A program made the position numbers and the translations under genes. Below, piece by piece: positions 45,090 to 54,900 of a DNA stretch of 64,000 nt. Position 1 is the first letter of the stretch, and every line of letters begins with the position of its first letter. The notes below the pieces were generated by a model. That model had not been told where the DNA came from. It did not search any database and saw nothing but the letters and a program-made list of their open reading frames with translations. Source of the stretch: Paenibacillus endoradicis (GTDB lineage: Bacteria > Bacillota > Bacilli > Paenibacillales > Paenibacillaceae); the NCBI RefSeq assembly GCF_024721975.1, contig NZ_JANQBB010000003.1, forward strand, positions 558,001-622,000. The letters are read 5' to 3'.

Positions 45090-45509
45090 ATGAATTATGA
45101 AGAAGTGTTTACCGTACATGTAAATATTATGAAAACGATCGAGCTGAAGAATGATGATGGAGATTCAGTTGTAATGATTTCATTCTCAGGCGATGTGAGC
45201 GGGAGATATTTCTACGGAGTAGTACTAGATGGGGGGATAGATACTCAAGTTATTAGGAATTACGGCGACCGCCATACCTTATCTGCAAGGTACATGCTTG
45301 AAGGAAAGGATCATACAGGAGAAGCCTGCCGAATTTACATTGAGAACAACGGTGATTTGCACAAACAGCGGAAGGATGGATCGTTCCGCACTTTCCCTAT
45401 GATGGTTACGAATAGTAAAGCATTATCTTTTTTGAATCACGAACTTTTCGTAGGAGAAGGAGTGCAGACGGAGTCGGGAGTAGACATTATTATTTATAGA
45501 TGGATATAA
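45090..45509 (+). CDS. DUF3237-like small protein
   Basis: 139-residue soluble protein resembling the DUF3237 beta-barrel family: GRYFYGVVLDGGIDTQVI, then LSARYMLEGKDHTGEACRIY and IENNGD, where the family has the same order of G-rich, ARYxL and xNxG segments. The function of the family is not established. ATG 45090 is supported by GAGGTGAG; GTG 45078 overlaps that site. It stands between GH115 and the second regulator with no clear partner. Confidence 0.6.
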   Translation: MNYEEVFTVHVNIMKTIELKNDDGDSVVMISFSGDVSGRYFYGVVLDGGIDTQVIRNYGDRHTLSARYMLEGKDHTGEACRIYIENNGDLHKQRKDGSFRTFPMMVTNSKALSFLNHELFVGEGVQTESGVDIIIYRWI

Positions 45510-45861
45510 TTTCAAGTGTTCTAGAAGGATAACTAAGCAAGTACAAGTGGCGGCATATCGTTATAGCCTGGGCGAATAACCCAGAAGGTGCTAACCTGTA
45601 ATAACATAAGATGCATTTACTAATTTGGGTTCGTGAAATATTAGTAAAAAAAAGATAATTATATCAATAAATGGACGTTGCTTTAAGCTACCAAAATTCC
45701 GATAATTAATTTACAATAGTTATTTAAAAGTAGTTCAGCAGCCAATTCATATAAAAGTGTATGCGCTTTCTGAAAATATTAAATGTATCACCTTATTCAC
45801 TAGTTATTTGTTAGTAAGGACGTAACGTGACTGCTCATTAAGCAGAAGGAGTAAACCTTGA
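45510..45861. other. Regulatory spacer before RR2
   Basis: 352 bases, AT-rich. It holds a cre-like site at 45757-45772 about 90 bases before the RR2 start, and GAAGGAG as the ribosome-binding site. No gene. Confidence 0.5.
45757..45772 (-). promoter_or_regulatory. Candidate cre (CcpA) site
   Basis: On the minus strand CAGAAAGCGCATACAC matches WTGNAANCGNWNNCA except for the first T. It lies upstream of the RR2 gene. Confidence 0.5.
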
Positions 45862-47496
45862 ATGTACAGACTACTGATTGTTGATGATGAAGAAATTATT
45901 ACAGAAGCATTGTACGAAGTATTTAATCAATCCATGAGTGATGAATTAGATATATGTAAAGCATACTCAGCAAATGAAGCATTGAATTGGTTAGCACGAA
46001 CGAGGGTTGATATCGTACTTACCGATATTCGTATGCCAGGTATGAGCGGGTTAGAATTGATGGAAGAGATTCGGATGTTTTGGCCAAGGTGCAGAGTAGT
46101 TTTTTTAACCGGTTATAGTGAATTTGAATATGCTTATCAAGCTATTCAAAGATTGAACGTTAGATATTTATTGAAAACAGAAGGCTACTCCAAGGTCACT
46201 CAAACTGTTCAGGAAGTTATTCAAGAAATTAATACTGAAAATCAAATGTATAATTTATTGCAACAATCACAAGAACAGATAGATATGATAAAATTTTTGG
46301 AGCAAGGTGAATATTTCAGACACTTACTACATGACAGTTACTCAACTGATGAACTCCAAGATTTGTTAGTGTTAGAGTTTGAAGGATTAAACATTGATTT
46401 AGATGCAAAAGTCCCTGTTGTGCTAGTTCTTGGTCACTTATCATATCCCTTTGAAGTAGCTTATGTTGAAAGAAGTGAAATGTTTTCGTTAACGAGAGCT
46501 ATTTGGAATTCATTTATGGTAGATCAGATAAACTGTGTTACTCTAGTCGATAAACATGGTGATCTATTATGGTTACTCCAAACTTCAGAGCAGACAGATG
46601 AAAAATTTAGCAATCATTTAATTAGATATTTGGAGGGTACTTTAGAATTGATTCAACAAGCATGTTTAGAATCATTAAGTGTCTCTATATCTTTTACAAT
46701 AAGTGGTAGCGCTTGTGGATGGAGCGAAATAGCAAAACAGTATGATCGGCTTAGACAGCTACAGAAGATGAAAATTGGTGATGGCATCTCGTTAATCCAA
46801 ATTGATCGTAATGAGAAGACCAACATATCTAATTTCAATGAAGGGTATCGGCTCGGACCTAAGATGGAGGTATTGAGCGCGCATCTAGATGCAGGAAGGT
46901 CAGATAATTTTTTTACATGTTTTAATGAAGTTACGCAACAATCTTTACGAAATGGTGATTTAGTTCAACGCTCTGTTGAAACCTACTATTCAATTGCATT
47001 AATGTTACTATCGCATATTAATAGGTATAATTTACAACATAGTATTGGTGATTATAGTAAATTAATGCGTTTTGATGAACATATGTCTATAAAGGAAGCA
47101 TTTCAATATTTGCAATTATTAGCTGAGCGAATGTTTAAACATAAAAGCTTAGATGAAAGAGATAGATCAACTATGATTATTGAGAAAATATGTAGATTTA
47201 TTCAAGAGCATTTAAGTGAAGATTTATCACTTGTTCGTTTGGCTGAACTTTATTATTTTAATCCTTCTTATTTGTCACGTTTTTTTAAGCAGGAACATGG
47301 TATTAAGCTATCGGAATATATTGATGAATCTCGAGCTAGAAAGGCGAAAGAGTTATTATGTAATGGCGATCTTAAAGTTCGTGATGTTGCTTTATTAGTT
47401 GGATATGAAGCAGCACATTCATTTACTCGCTTTTTCAAGAAAGCTACAGGAATGACTCCACAGGAGTACCGAGATTCGATTATAGTGGAATGCTAG
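45862..47496 (+). CDS. YesN-type AraC response regulator, RR2
   Basis: 544-residue paralogue of RR1 with the same layout: receiver (DDEE at 8-11, phospho-acceptor near D55 in IVLTDIRMPGMSG), long linker and AraC DNA-binding domain (LVRLAELYYFNPSYLSRFFK; VRDVALLVGYEAAHSFTRFF). It is placed ahead of its presumed partners SBP2 and HK2 rather than after them, and is separated from them by 554 bases and a terminator, so it is transcribed on its own. AGAAGGAG precedes the ATG. Confidence 0.9.
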   Translation: MYRLLIVDDEEIITEALYEVFNQSMSDELDICKAYSANEALNWLARTRVDIVLTDIRMPGMSGLELMEEIRMFWPRCRVVFLTGYSEFEYAYQAIQRLNVRYLLKTEGYSKVTQTVQEVIQEINTENQMYNLLQQSQEQIDMIKFLEQGEYFRHLLHDSYSTDELQDLLVLEFEGLNIDLDAKVPVVLVLGHLSYPFEVAYVERSEMFSLTRAIWNSFMVDQINCVTLVDKHGDLLWLLQTSEQTDEKFSNHLIRYLEGTLELIQQACLESLSVSISFTISGSACGWSEIAKQYDRLRQLQKMKIGDGISLIQIDRNEKTNISNFNEGYRLGPKMEVLSAHLDAGRSDNFFTCFNEVTQQSLRNGDLVQRSVETYYSIALMLLSHINRYNLQHSIGDYSKLMRFDEHMSIKEAFQYLQLLAERMFKHKSLDERDRSTMIIEKICRFIQEHLSEDLSLVRLAELYYFNPSYLSRFFKQEHGIKLSEYIDESRARKAKELLCNGDLKVRDVALLVGYEAAHSFTRFFKKATGMTPQEYRDSIIVEC

Positions 47497-48050
47497 TCTC
47501 AGTAGTTGTGTAGAGTTTTACATGAAGAGTATAGTTGGCCATTAAGTCGGGCTGATTATACTTTTTTTAAGGAGAAAAGTCGAATTAGTTAATTCACTTA
47601 TCTGATATCAACTATATTTACAAGGTATGTAACGGATTTTATACGGCTACTTTACCTTTTTATAAGCACTATACTTAAGGTAGTTATTGATTAAGGTATC
47701 GTAGAACAGGATGAATGGCTAAAGTACTCTATTGATAAATATAATATTGAGAGGTGTTCTGGTTCATTATGAATCAACTTGTTATCACTCTAATATTGTC
47801 ATATCATATATTATTGTTAGCAACACTATTATAAGAGTGGAATAGAGTCAATATAAGATGTAGTGGTATAAACAGTAAAAAGGGGATCACACCTTCTTAT
47901 GTGCGAAGGTTTAATGGAGTGAGAAATTAGTTGATACTAATGATGTAATAGTTTTGATAGCCTATTATGGACTATAAAGATTTGAACATTGATATTAAGA
48001 TGAGTTTATCGAGAAATAAAATAATATCTTTATGAAAAGGGGGAGTCCTT
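47497..48050. other. Spacer between RR2 and SBP2
   Basis: 554 AT-rich bases without a recognisable gene. A terminator-like hairpin follows RR2 at about 47528-47567 (AGTATA..TATACT then TTTTTTT), and a small hairpin ACCTTC/GAAGGT lies at 47891-47910. GGGGGAG at 48040-48046 is the ribosome-binding site of SBP2. Confidence 0.5.
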
Positions 48051-49730
48051 TTGTACATATTTCTGATGAAATGGGTCAAGCTAATAGCTTTGACTCTATT
48101 GTTAATGCTGATAGTAATAGCTTGTGAGAATAGCCCGAACGGTATTATTGACGAACCCTTAGAACAGAACGAATATAGCAATGTATACGATGAGATTGGA
48201 CTTAGTAAATATGATCCACCAATAGAAATATCTTTTGTTCGTGAAACGAGTGACGCTTTGGAAGATTTATTAAATGTATTACCTGGGGAAACATTAGAAG
48301 ATAATAGATGGAGCCGAATTTATGAGGAAGTATTAGGCATTACAATTAATTACGATTGGAAAGCTAAGGGGGATTTATATAAGCAAAAGCTTAGTTTCTC
48401 CGTTTCTTCTGGTCAACTTCCAGATATAATTAAAGTTAGCTCAGAGCAATTGAGAATGTTGAGTAATGCAGGTTTAATACAGGATTTGACGGATATTTAC
48501 AATGATTATGCGACACCACTAACGAAAAATATATTAGAACAAGAAGGAAGATCAACTTTTGATGCTGCCACAATTGATGGTAAATTGATGGCAATACCAG
48601 ATACTAATTCCTCCATTGAAGGAGCGATGTATATTTGGCTACGAACGGATTGGATGGAGAAACTCAGATTACAGCCACCTCAAACGATGAATGATATATT
48701 GGAAATTTCGAGAGCGTTTACAGAAATGGACCCAGATCAAAATGGACAAGATGATACTTTTGGTTTAGCCATTTCGAATTATTTGTGGGACCCTGTTATG
48801 AGCATTAAAGGATTTATGGCAGGTTATGAAGCATACCCAGAACTTTGGATCGTTGATGATTCAAATAATCTTGTATTCGGTGGAATCCAGCCAGAAGTTA
48901 AAGCATCACTTTTAGCATTACAACAGATGTATAAAAATGGTCAACTCGATCCTGAGTTTTCATTTAAGAATGGTGAAAAAGTGAAGCAACAGATTGCAAG
49001 CGGAACAGTTGGGATGATGTATGGTGAGCAATGGGGGTCGTTTGTTGTGCAATACAGTCAAGAACTTGATCGTGATGCAGACTGGAAAGCATATCCTATT
49101 GTATCTTTGAGCGGTAATCCCCCAAAGGTTCCATTAAGATTAAGAACTTATCAATACTTTGCTGTACGCAAAGAATTAGAGCATCCAGAAGCAATTGTCA
49201 AATTAATTAATTTGCATCTCGAGAAAAATTGGGGTGAGACAGCTGAATATATCAAGTTTTATAGTTCTTCTTATCCAGTGTGGCAGTTATCACCAGTAAC
49301 TCCATATCCAGCTCAAAAAAACTTAGAAGCTTATCGCCAGATAGCTGAAGCTCGTCAATCAGGGGATTGGACGGGGTTGAATGCTGAAGCTCGGTCTATT
49401 CAAAAGTTAATTGAGCAGTATTATGCGGGGGGAACAGATAAAGATCATGGTTGGGGTTGGGATAAGACTTATGGTGTAAATGGTGCCTTTTCTATCTTGG
49501 ATCAATATGAAGCTAATGGTCAATTATTATATGAAGCATTTACAGGAGCTCCTACAGAAACGATGATCGAGCGAAAATCATTACTGAACGATCTGCAACA
49601 TGAGACTTATATCAATATCATCCTTGGTAATTCTATTGATGAATTTGATCAATTTGTAGAAACATGGCATGAGCTAGGTGGAGCAGAAATAACAAAGGAA
49701 GTTAATGAATGGTTTCAACAAAACAAATGA
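48051..49730 (+). CDS. Sugar-binding lipoprotein (LplA type), SBP2, without permeases
   Basis: 559-residue binding lipoprotein, paralogous to SBP1 over its whole length. The signal is short with lipobox VIAC (MKWVKLIALTLLLMLIVIAC). TTG 48051 directly behind GGGGGAG is the likely start; ATG 48066 is too far from the site. The acidic loop TEMDPDQNGQDDTFG and LHLEKNWGETAE are conserved. No permease genes accompany it: the next gene is a kinase. It either feeds the SBP1 permeases or works as the ligand-binding partner of HK2. Confidence 0.88.
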   Translation: MYIFLMKWVKLIALTLLLMLIVIACENSPNGIIDEPLEQNEYSNVYDEIGLSKYDPPIEISFVRETSDALEDLLNVLPGETLEDNRWSRIYEEVLGITINYDWKAKGDLYKQKLSFSVSSGQLPDIIKVSSEQLRMLSNAGLIQDLTDIYNDYATPLTKNILEQEGRSTFDAATIDGKLMAIPDTNSSIEGAMYIWLRTDWMEKLRLQPPQTMNDILEISRAFTEMDPDQNGQDDTFGLAISNYLWDPVMSIKGFMAGYEAYPELWIVDDSNNLVFGGIQPEVKASLLALQQMYKNGQLDPEFSFKNGEKVKQQIASGTVGMMYGEQWGSFVVQYSQELDRDADWKAYPIVSLSGNPPKVPLRLRTYQYFAVRKELEHPEAIVKLINLHLEKNWGETAEYIKFYSSSYPVWQLSPVTPYPAQKNLEAYRQIAEARQSGDWTGLNAEARSIQKLIEQYYAGGTDKDHGWGWDKTYGVNGAFSILDQYEANGQLLYEAFTGAPTETMIERKSLLNDLQHETYINIILGNSIDEFDQFVETWHELGGAEITKEVNEWFQQNK

Positions 49731-49765
49731 TTTAAGTGGTAATCTAAAGGCTCGGGGGTATTTCC

Positions 49766-51514
49766 TTGTTTAACTTTCCTGTAACATCACTACGCAGAAC
49801 TATTTTTTTTCGTTCAGTATTCACGTATCTGCTAGTTATTATCCCAATTATTATACTAGGCCTTTATTTGTACAACTGGAGCTATAATAACGCAAGTAAA
49901 GATATTTCAAGAGCTACCGTAACACAATTAAACTATTATTTAGAGGATTTAGAACGAGAAATCGAGTGGATGGAACTACAACAGTTTGATTTAGTCGAGG
50001 ACGGTGAATTAAGTAAGCTAGCTGTCACATGGGGTAAGATGAGTAATGTAGAAAGAAGAGAAAGTTTGAACTACTTATTACATAGACTTACATCATTCAA
50101 AAACAGCAGTGCCTTTATTAAGGATATTAACGTACACATTTATAGTATCTCCAAAACAATCTCTGCGATGAATTCTGTTATCGAACTTGATGAGCAAGCA
50201 TATACGCAATTAATTGCTAATGTTTCAAAAAATCGTGATCGATTATATTATTCGGATGATGCTGTTCATCTTATTGCATCTAAATATGGAGGTGGTAAAG
50301 GAGACTTGCCAAACTATGTCGTTCAAATTGAATTAGATTCAGAGAAGCTAAGAGAGTCGTTGCAGTTACTTAGTGCCTATGAAGACAGCGGGTCATTTCT
50401 TACTTCCAGTTCTTCCGGATATACAGTGATGAGTAATGATGAATCTAAAATTATAGTTAATAATTATTTGAAGGAGGACAAAGAAAATAGAGATTTCTTG
50501 ACATTGTTAGCTGTTAATCAAGAAAAGTATCATATTGACAAGGCATATTCAAATAAATTAAAGCTTATTCTAGTCACGTATTTGCCTGAGGAGACAGTGA
50601 AGAGGCCTTTAAGCTTTTTTTATTATTGGGCATGGTTATTTGCAATAGCTTCCCTTATAGCTATTGTTGTTTTTTCTTATTCTACGTATCGCTTTATTCA
50701 TAAACCACTGTTGTTGCTTGTTCAAAGTTTTAGACGAATGGAAGCTGGAGAGTTGGATCGACCAATCGTTCATGATAAGAAGGATGAATTTGGCTATTTG
50801 TATACTCGCTTTAATCATATGCTTACCAAATTAAAAAACCTTATAGATCAAGATTATATACAAAAAATGATGATGCAAAAATCTGAGTTAAAGCAGTTGC
50901 AATCTCAAATTAATCCCCATTTCTTATACAATAGCTTTTTTATATTAAATTCTCTTGCAAAAGTAGGGGATACTGAACGAATTGAACAATTCACAATAAT
51001 GTTAGGGGAGTATTTCAGATTTATTACACGTAATGGTGAAGATCTAGTATTATTGTCGGAAGAGATTAAACATTCTCGAATGTATACAGATATTCAAGAA
51101 CTTCGTTTCTCGAGAAGAATTCGTGTGCAATTTAATGATTTACCAATGGAGATGGAAACAATTAAGGTTCCTAGATTAATCGTTCAACCTATTATAGAAA
51201 ATGCTTATGAGCATAGCCTTGAGAAGATGAGCGAGCAAGGATTACTTAAAATTTCATTTGAAAATGATAAAGATACCATCCATATTATTGTACAGGATAA
51301 TGGTAGCCTTCTATCTGATGAGCAATTATTCATGCTACAGCATCGAATCCAGAATAATTCAGAAGAAAATGAAGTGACAGGTATTATTAACATCCATCGA
51401 CGCCTTATTTTAACGTATGGTAAGGGTAGTGGACTTATAGTAGAACGAAGTGAACTTAACGGGTTGAAAGTTATTATTTGTATTCGAATTAATGATGATA
51501 TGCAGTTAAAGTGA
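49766..51514 (+). CDS. YesM-type sensor histidine kinase, HK2
   Basis: 582-residue paralogue of HK1: first membrane segment VFTYLLVIIPIIILGLYLY, extracellular sensor, second segment near residue 285, HAMP (YRFIHKPLLLLVQSFRRMEA), phosphorylation motif LQSQINPHFLYNSFF and ATPase motifs (IVQPIIENAYEHSLEK; IVQDNGSLLS). It starts with TTG 49766 after CGGGGG. It follows SBP2 by 35 bases, so the pair is one transcript ended by a terminator that overlaps its stop codon. Its partner regulator is presumably RR2 upstream. Confidence 0.88.
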   Translation: MFNFPVTSLRRTIFFRSVFTYLLVIIPIIILGLYLYNWSYNNASKDISRATVTQLNYYLEDLEREIEWMELQQFDLVEDGELSKLAVTWGKMSNVERRESLNYLLHRLTSFKNSSAFIKDINVHIYSISKTISAMNSVIELDEQAYTQLIANVSKNRDRLYYSDDAVHLIASKYGGGKGDLPNYVVQIELDSEKLRESLQLLSAYEDSGSFLTSSSSGYTVMSNDESKIIVNNYLKEDKENRDFLTLLAVNQEKYHIDKAYSNKLKLILVTYLPEETVKRPLSFFYYWAWLFAIASLIAIVVFSYSTYRFIHKPLLLLVQSFRRMEAGELDRPIVHDKKDEFGYLYTRFNHMLTKLKNLIDQDYIQKMMMQKSELKQLQSQINPHFLYNSFFILNSLAKVGDTERIEQFTIMLGEYFRFITRNGEDLVLLSEEIKHSRMYTDIQELRFSRRIRVQFNDLPMEMETIKVPRLIVQPIIENAYEHSLEKMSEQGLLKISFENDKDTIHIIVQDNGSLLSDEQLFMLQHRIQNNSEENEVTGIINIHRRLILTYGKGSGLIVERSELNGLKVIICIRINDDMQLK

Positions 51515-51536
51515 CTCGAAGGAGTCACTTTTTTTA
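51509..51536 (+). terminator. Rho-independent terminator overlapping the HK2 stop
   Basis: AAGTGACTC pairs with GAGTCACTT over a 4-base loop and runs into TTTTTTT; the TGA stop lies within the stem. Confidence 0.9.
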
Positions 51537-51637
51537 TTGGGATTTTAAGGAGGTACTCAATTCTATAACTTGAGGGGTCAATCACCCTTAGTTTGACAGG
51601 TTGAAGCAATGAAGGTGAAACGTTACGATTTAAGAGT

Positions 51638-51810
51638 AAGTTCAAAACAGTCACTTGTGATCACGATGAGTATGCTAACGTAGCGTAGTCGGCATCGAAT
51701 ATGCCCCCATCGAAAGCCTGCGTGTGCTCACGTACACATAACGTACGCTGTGCTACTCGTTTTCGCTGTGGATCATCTTCTTGGTGCTGACAAGCAAATG
51801 TTTTGAACTT
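51638..51810. repeat. 172-bp palindromic repeat, full copy C
   Basis: 173 bp with perfect 11-bp inverted ends AAGTTCAAAAC / GTTTTGAACTT. It contains CGGCATCGAATATG and a central hairpin around CACGTACACATAACGTACG, like the other copies. Confidence 0.7.
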
Positions 51811-51823
51811 TTATTTCAATATT

Positions 51824-51899
51824 AGTTCAAAACGCGGACGTTGATAATGATGAATGGCTTCTTAGTATATTCGACATCGAATAGGTAGCGAATTTGGAA
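51824..51899. repeat. 172-bp palindromic repeat, left-half copy C'
   Basis: Begins AGTTCAAAACGCGGACGTTG, 13 bases after full copy C, and follows the left half of copy A (TGATGAATGG, CGACATCGAATA, TTTGGAAA) before stopping. Its last bases join the GGAAAGGGGG ribosome-binding site of the GH43 gene. Confidence 0.6.
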
Positions 51900-51911
51900 A
51901 GGGGGCTATTA

Positions 51912-54900
51912 ATGATTGTTAAATCTAAAAAAAAGTTTATATTATCAGCTATCCTATTAGTATTTATTGCAATACTATTAATAAGTTTTTATCAACTATT
52001 AGATAAGAAATCAGATGTAATAACAGAGGAAGGATTGCTAAGTGCAAGTAACCCAATTATGTGGGCAGACGCACCTGATCCAGACGTTGTTCGCGTCGGC
52101 AATGACTATTATATGGTAAGCACCAGTATGCATATGATGCCTGGCTCGCCCATAATGAAATCTACTGATTTGGTGAATTGGGAAATCATTGGTTATCCGT
52201 ATCAACGTTTGGAGGACAATGATGAACATAATCTTCGAGCTGGAATGAACATCTATGGAGAGGGCTCATGGGCTAACAGCTTTAAGTACCACAATGGTAA
52301 GTTCTATGTGCTGACGGCATCATTAGACTCTGGAAAAACATATCTATTTAGTACAGAGGATCCAAGCGGGGATTGGGAGCGAACTGAATTTAATGAATAC
52401 TTTCATGATCCAGCATTGCTTTTTGACGATGATGATAAAGCATACATTATCTATGGCATCGAAAATTTCAATATTAAAGAGTTAACCTCGGATTATAAAG
52501 CGATTAACCTATCTGGACTTACTAAGCAAATTGTTACTTCTGGTCAAGAGGGGATGGAAGGGGCACATGCTTATAAAATTAACGGAAAATACTATATTAC
52601 TGCCATATGGTGGGAGAAAGGAGATATTAGAAAGCAGTACGTATATCGTTCTAATAATATAGATGGTGCTTATGAAGGGAAACTGGTACTTAGTGATACG
52701 ATGGGATTCAAAAATAACGGCGTTGCAAAAGGTGGTTTAGTGGATACACCAGAAGGTAACTGGTATGCCATGCTGTTTCAAGATCATGATGCAGTAGGAA
52801 GAATTCCAGTATTAGTACCCGTTAACTGGAAAGATGATTGGCCTGTTTATGGAAATGAAGAAGGAAAAGTTCCTCTAACTTTGTATACATTAGCAAGCCG
52901 TGGCTCTGTTAAGAACTTAACGAAAAGCGATGAGTTCAATCAAGCAACTATAGCACATGATACATCAGATGTTCTAACGACGGAAGTAGCTTCAAGTACA
53001 CAGTCGATAGGTGTAGAGCTAGTAGTCAACAGTCAGTTCAATAGTAATATTGCCGACTGGAGCGGCAAAGATCAGGCTAAGGTAGAAGTTATTGCCGATC
53101 CTTCTTCTAGTGATAATAACATTGCATTTATTTCAAAGCGTACAGTTATGTCTATTAATGAAATTCCAGCAACTGCTTCTGAAGTAGCAGAAAGTATGCC
53201 TAATGGTTCACAACTTGGCCTTGAGTGGCAATGGAATCATAATCCTAACAATATGAAGTGGTCTCTCACTGAGAGAAAAGGTTTCTTGAGATTAACGACC
53301 GATAATGTTGTCAGCAATGTAATGGAGGCACGAAATACTCTTACCCAAAGGGGACAAGGGCCCCAAAGCTCTGGCTGGACATCTATAGATACTAGTTATA
53401 TGAAGGATGGAGATTATGCTGGGTTAGCGGCCTTTCAGCAAGAGTATGGCTTTGTTGGGGTAACTAAGAAAGCAGGAGAACAATATATCGTTATGGTTGA
53501 TAAAGGTGTTGAAATTGATCGAACCTTATTATTACAAAAGCAAGTATATTTCAAAATTGATTTTGACTTTACAACGGATAAGGCTCAATTTTTCTATAGT
53601 CTCAACGGCAAGCAATGGACAATCTTCGGGCAAGAGTTACAGATGCGCTACACATTGCCTCACTTTATGGGATATCGCTTTGCATTGTTTAATTATGCTA
53701 CAGAGAACGTAGGAGGATATGTAGATTTTGATTTTTTCAGATTCAGCCCAGAAGCAACAGCACTTGAAACAACGGCAGTTCTGAGCGCTAACTTGAAAGA
53801 AAATCATGTTGAGTTAAGTAAAGAAAAGGGGAGTAGATATGAAATAAGTATATTGCTTGATGAGTTATCAGATGATCAGAATTTCCAGCAACTTCATGCG
53901 ACGATACAATTTCCAGATTGGTTAGAAGTTGAAAGGATCGTTGCTAACGAACAAAATACGCCTGAAGTAGAAATAACCTATGAAGAAGTGGCAGGCGGCA
54001 TAGCATTACAAATAAATTCTGTAAATGTAACGAAGCAATTATATGAAAATGTTGACTTCAGTAAGGAACTTGCAACAATTACATTTACACTTAAAAAGGA
54101 GCTTGTTGAAATGACGAATGGTGAAATAAAGGTAGATTCTTTGGAAATCGTAGATTCAGCACAACAGAAGGAAAACATTGATGTAAGTGGAGCAGTAGCC
54201 AAGCTTACCTATGCACCACCTACTCAAGCGGTAGGTAAAGATGTTTTGAACGGTAATCCGTTAGTGTCTCACAAATTTGGAGCAGATCCTTATGCGTTAG
54301 TATATAACGACCGAGTATATCTTTATATGACGAACGATGTATTTCAGTATGACGAGAGTGGCAATGTCAAGGATAATACTTATGCTAATATTAATAAGCT
54401 TTCAGTTATTTCATCAGATGACCTAGTCAATTGGACTGATCACGGCTTTGTAGATGCAGCTGGTCCAGATGGCGCTGCAAAATGGGCAACGCAATCTTGG
54501 GCACCTGCTGCAGTACATAAAGTGATTGACGGAAAAGATAAATTCTTTATCTACTTTGCTAATAATGCAAGTAATATTGGTATATTGACGAGTGACAGTC
54601 CGACAGGACCTTGGATCGACCCTATTGGTACACCACTTATTACTAGAGAAACTCCTGGTGTGGAAAAAGTAACATGGTTGTTTGACCCAGCTGTGTTAGT
54701 AGATGATGACGGAAAGAGTTATATCTACTTTGGTGGAGGTATTCCAGACGGACAGGAAGAAATGCCGAACACTGCTAGAGTGATGGAACTAGGCGAAGAT
54801 ATGATTAGTGTGGTGGGAAAAGCTCTTCCAATTCCAGCTCCGTATATGTTCGAAAATTCAGGGATTAACAAAGTGAATGATAAATACTATTATACGTATT

